NCBI GenBank assembly: GCA_012845835.1
Contig: JABAKD010000011.1
Span: 2,658,501-2,722,500, forward strand
Direction: 5' to 3'
From: Undaria pinnatifida
Lineage: Eukaryota > Sar > Phaeophyceae > Laminariales > Alariaceae
Length of the DNA stretch: 64,000 nucleotides
Under the pieces are notes generated by a model. The model made no database searches and was not told the DNA's origin. It saw only the letters and a program-made list of their open reading frames with translations. This document shows positions 60,976-64,000 of this stretch, piece after piece. The first letter of the stretch is position 1. Each line of letters starts with the position of its first letter. Both the position numbers and the translations under genes were made by a program.

Positions 60976-61274
60976 AGAACATCTCGTAAGACGGACTTCT
61001 GCACCTTGTGCCTAATTTCTTGCTTATGGATGAGAGCGCCAATGAGATACTTTGTTTTTCGGTGTGGCCACTCCAAAAAGAACGGGAGACGGGGGGGGGG
61101 GAAGAGAGAGGCAGAGGGGGGACGGGCACAGCGTAAAAAAACAAGAAAAGTGTGGCCTTACCCAACTGCCTGCGTCAGCGCGCAGCAGTACGAGCGGTAT
61201 CACGCTGCGGGTGTCGTGTCCATCTTCGCCATACAGTTCAGACACAATCCCTCCATATAAAAAACTTGCTTAAA

Positions 61275-61450
61275 ACTAAAAATACACTCACTCCAGCTGT
61301 GAGGTCGAGGACGTCGTCGAAAACTCATCTTTGCAAAGCAGCTGTGTGTGATACTCGGATCGCGCGTGTTACGGGGTGGGGTGTGCGTACGTCATCATGA
61401 AGGATGTAGGTCGGCGAAGCGACTACCCTTAGTACCGGCGGGTACCAGGA
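61275..61450 (-). repeat. Copy of the recurrent module with the flanking GTCGGCGAAGCGACTAC block
   Basis: The reverse of the CTTGCAAAGATGAGT, CACAGCTGGAGTGTATTTT module, followed by GTGATACTCGGATCGCGCGT and GATGTAGGTCGGCGAAGCGA, the same order as in the right arm of the palindrome at 19629-19745. A further partial reverse copy lies at 61715-61765. Confidence 0.6.
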
Positions 61451-61604
61451 TCAGCACGGTGAATGATGCGAAAGACGTCCCCAGCAGCCATCAGGCCTCT
61501 TGGCGCGGCCAATGCTGCTGCTGTAGAAGCAATTTGTGTTACGCTATTTTTACCTGTAAAAGTTGTTTCAAATACGTCATCTGTGAGTTCGATCAATTTA
61601 TATC

Positions 61605-61704
61605 CTCTTCACACGCGGAAACACGTTTTGGGAAAAAAAAAAAATCACTTGATACTAGTATACTAGTATAGGGAGGAACTTTCGGCTTCTGAAGGGGTGG
61701 TTAA
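61605..61704. mobile_element. TTAA-type MITE family A, copy 8 (degraded)
   Basis: The right half, AGTATAGGGAGGAACTTTCG to GGGGTGGTTAA (TTAA 61701-61704), is recognisable. The left half is eroded and holds an A-run. Confidence 0.45.
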
Positions 61705-61769
61705 GGGTCGATACGACTCTCATCTTCGCAACTTTGCGTGATATATTCCGGTCGCGCGCTTTTTTTTTC

Positions 61770-62008
61770 AACAGATACACCAGCTTGCGCCGTTCGGGAT
61801 GGACGTGGTTGGTTGGCTTCAAGTGCCGGGGGTGACTAAAGTTGACAAGGGGGACAAAACTCCTGGAGAAACAATAAAAAAAAAAAAAAAAAAAAAAAAA
61901 GCTTCTAGCTTTTACAAGAGTTTTGCTCCCCTTGTCAACTTTAGGCACCCCCGGGGTTTCAAGCCGATCACATGCATCCCGAAGGGCGGACGCTTGTACA
62001 TCTGTAAA
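61770..62008. repeat. Snap-back repeat, ~100 bp arms, each arm preceded by an acceptor-like site
   Basis: The left arm starts CAACAGATACACCAGCTTGC, then GGGATGGACGTGGTTGG and AAAGTTGACAAGGGGGACAA. The right arm is its reverse complement (TTGTCAACTTTAGGCACCCC, TTTCAAGCCGATCACATGCA, GATGTACAAGCGTCC after an inverted TTTCTTTACAG). Short reading PFGMDVVGWLQVP is matched by PFGMHVIGLKP. A-rich loop at 61870-61900. It could be an exon-derived inverted duplicate or a foldback element. Confidence 0.55.
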
Positions 62009-62339
62009 GAAAACGCCCGGAAAAAACAAAACAAAAAAATAATAATAATAATAAAAAATAAAAAACACGCAGGTTGCCAAGATGAAAGTCGTCTCCTAAG
62101 CTGACAGGGGGGACAAAACTCTTGCAAAAAAAAAACACGGAAAATATAAGTTTGCCACCGCGCGAGTAACAAGGCAAGAAACACCCGACCGGACCAAACG
62201 AGCTTTTATAGTCTAGTCTTGTTACCTATTGAAGATATATACCCCCCCTGATGCCTTCCTACTCTGTAAAAAACGCATACGCTAAAATATCGGCAAAAAA
62301 ATGAGCTCGACTTCCTGATATAATATAAATATACCCGGT

Positions 62340-63150
62340 ATATATATATGATCATTCTTTCTTGGGGGGATTCGGTCAGGAGTTTTTTTCCGTCTCGGCC
62401 TCAGTATGCGATTCTCGGAACTGGAATTCTCGGTCAAATAGCTTCGTAAGAGCGCCGTCCTCGGGGGGCGGCTCAAACGCCCCTCGGCCTGCCGTATCCG
62501 TTCCGCACCTGGCCGGGATCGGGTACGTGGGCTGAGCGAGACAAGCGAGAAGTGCGCAAATTTTTGTATTTTGGGCGGTATACGCCCGAGCTATGCTTGG
62601 ATTTTGGCATATGCAGAGCTTAAACAAAAAAAACATATGGGAAAACATTTATTTCCAAGTTGGCATCATCTCCAAATTTTGGCTTCATATTTCGTCCCTG
62701 CCACACTTTTTTCATGGTCACACCTCGAAGCGTTTGGCCTACTGTCGTACGACTGCTGTGTCGTTGCTTTTCGATCAGATTTCACGGTTAAATACCTTTG
62801 TTTGAGCGTTCGTTGTCTTCGAGGGGGGGCGTTCCCTACCCAACGACACCATTACACCCAGTGTCCGTGCCGATTCTTCATCCTAGAGAGATACAACTTA
62901 TTATGATGTGGTCACAGACTGTGAGACAGAGTAAACCAAACAATCGAAACTAATCAAGGAATACGTAAAGCAAGTGAAACGTTAGCGTACCGGGTACGAG
63001 AACACAACAAAACAGACCAGACCATAAAAAAATAGAAAATAAACACAACGAACGGAGTGGTCGCTTTTATAGACCGCAGTACGAGAGACCATGTTTTGTC
63101 AGTCTTTTTCGTCGCCGCTCCAAAGAGCCGTTCCGTATATATTTGTCCAC
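62340..63150 (+). repeat. Dispersed element, copy 2 of 36750-37350
   Basis: Shares GATTCGGTCAGGAGTTTTTT, GAACTGGAATTCTCGGTC, AGCGAGACAAGCGAGAAG, ACAGACTGTGAGACAGAGTA, GCGTACCGGGTACGAGAACA and TTTTTCGTCGCCGCTCCAAA with the copy in intron 8 of gene A. A copy of the TACCCAACGACA repeat (62805-62900) lies inside. A third partial block recurs at 63355-63420. Confidence 0.7.
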
Positions 63151-63947
63151 GAACAACGATCCATCTTTCAGGACCGCATGATAAATATCCTACACTAATT
63201 CCATGTATATTTATTCCCACAAACGAAACGTGGATGCACTTCTAAAGGTAGGTGCAATTATCAAAGTAATAGTAGTGTTTCGAACGCTTTGTTGTGTGGT
63301 TGCAAGAATTGCGCTGGCTATTGACTGACCGTTGTTGATGCTGGTCAATCCGTTCAGCACCTCGACGTGAACGCGGATGGATGCTGAGCGAGACAAACGA
63401 GAAGCGAGCAAACAAAATGTATTTTGAACGGTACTTTCCCGTCATTCTTCGGATCTTGATGTATGGAGAGGTTGATAAAATAAAACTTGGCAAGACATTA
63501 TTTCCAAATTGGCGTCATATTTTGTCCCAAAACAAATAATAAAATTACTGTAAAAAAAATCCCCATGTTACTGCGGTACGTATCATAGTAACGCATTTAT
63601 TTATTGAATTTCGGTAGGTACACGTTGTTAAGCTGCGCTACGCGAAGGTCGTAGTAAGTAGACAGTATCCACGGAAGAAACCAGTGAGTGGCATGCATTC
63701 GTCCCGGTATCGCATCGTTTCTTTGGTGTTTTTTCCCCGAGAAGACTCTTTAGAGAAATATAGACGGTATGCTTTGTTGTTGCTGTGGTCCCTGACTCCA
63801 TTGCTGAGGTCGTTTGCCGGTCAAGTGCAAGCGGTCGTGTTGGTACGTAACTGACAAATAAGTTTGTGTTGCTTCGTACTTGACGTGCTCCTTGCTGCTG
63901 ATTGCTGATTGATCATCTCTTCAAGTGTTTTTTTTTTTTTTGGCACA
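63151..63947. other. Intergenic, no gene seen
   Basis: Apart from the repeat fragment at 63355-63420, nothing is recognised between the dispersed element and the SINE tail at the window end. Confidence 0.35.
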
Positions 63948-64000
63948 CTTCTACTCTCCAGCTTCTGGACAAGCCGTGATCACAGGTGTCGTCCTTCCCT
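63948..64000 (-). mobile_element. SINE S1 tail, cut by the window end
   Basis: CTTCTACTCTCCAGCTTCTG followed by GACAAGCCGTGATCACAGGT matches the S1 tail at 22115-22155 (CTTCTACTTCCCAGCTTCTG, GACAAGCCATGGTCACAGGG). The rest of the element, including the tRNA-like head, should lie beyond position 64000. Confidence 0.7.

Overview
This is a gene-poor, repeat-rich nuclear window from an intron-rich eukaryote. No bacterial gene organisation, rRNA or organelle gene is visible. The style is GC-rich exons with GT-AG (occasionally GC-AG) junctions, introns of 0.3 to 4.5 kb, long pyrimidine microsatellites and many short mobile elements. This suits a large algal genome, possibly a brown alga or other stramenopile, but nothing in the sequence proves the lineage. 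Nearly all long open frames here are by-products of microsatellites, so only two genes are supported.

Gene A lies on the + strand, 26341-46933, in at least 12 exons whose splice phases mostly agree. The joined reading (about 990 residues, N terminus missing) has two segments resembling GT-A (family GT2-like) glycosyltransferase domains. They are joined by a long Gly/Ala-rich linker and a middle block of unknown function. A possible first exon ending in a basic, membrane-anchor-like stretch lies at 16356-16620. The second GT-like domain reads SGAQ where an acidic metal-binding motif would be expected. Gene B lies on the - strand and has two exons with matching phase at 60066-60752 and 58917-59030; its protein is Gly/His/Asp-rich and unrecognised.

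The most unusual pattern is that five introns (four in gene A, one in gene B) contain, shortly after their start, a decayed direct copy of the 3' end of the preceding exon plus its splice-donor region. This suggests repeated local duplication across exon-intron borders.

Mobile elements: at least six tRNA-headed SINEs in two subfamilies (22-27 kb, 38 kb, and one cut by the window end); about nine copies of a ~89 bp MITE bounded by TTAA (piggyBac-like logic); a second TTAA MITE of ~100 bp; a ~200-218 bp MITE with 4-bp target duplications; a MITE family starting GGNGTTTGCGA, including a 1.24 kb element; a decayed LINE 3' end at 41041-41930; and dispersed elements of unknown class. From 17890 to 22090 lies a large compound repeat with a ~1.3 kb palindrome at its centre.

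Layout: 1-16 kb, intergenic DNA with MITEs and tandem repeats; 16.36 kb, possible gene A first exon; 17.9-22.1 kb, compound inverted/direct repeat; 22.1-23.6 kb, SINE cluster; 26.3-46.9 kb, gene A; 47-58 kb, intergenic; 58.9-60.8 kb, gene B exons; 61-64 kb, repeats.
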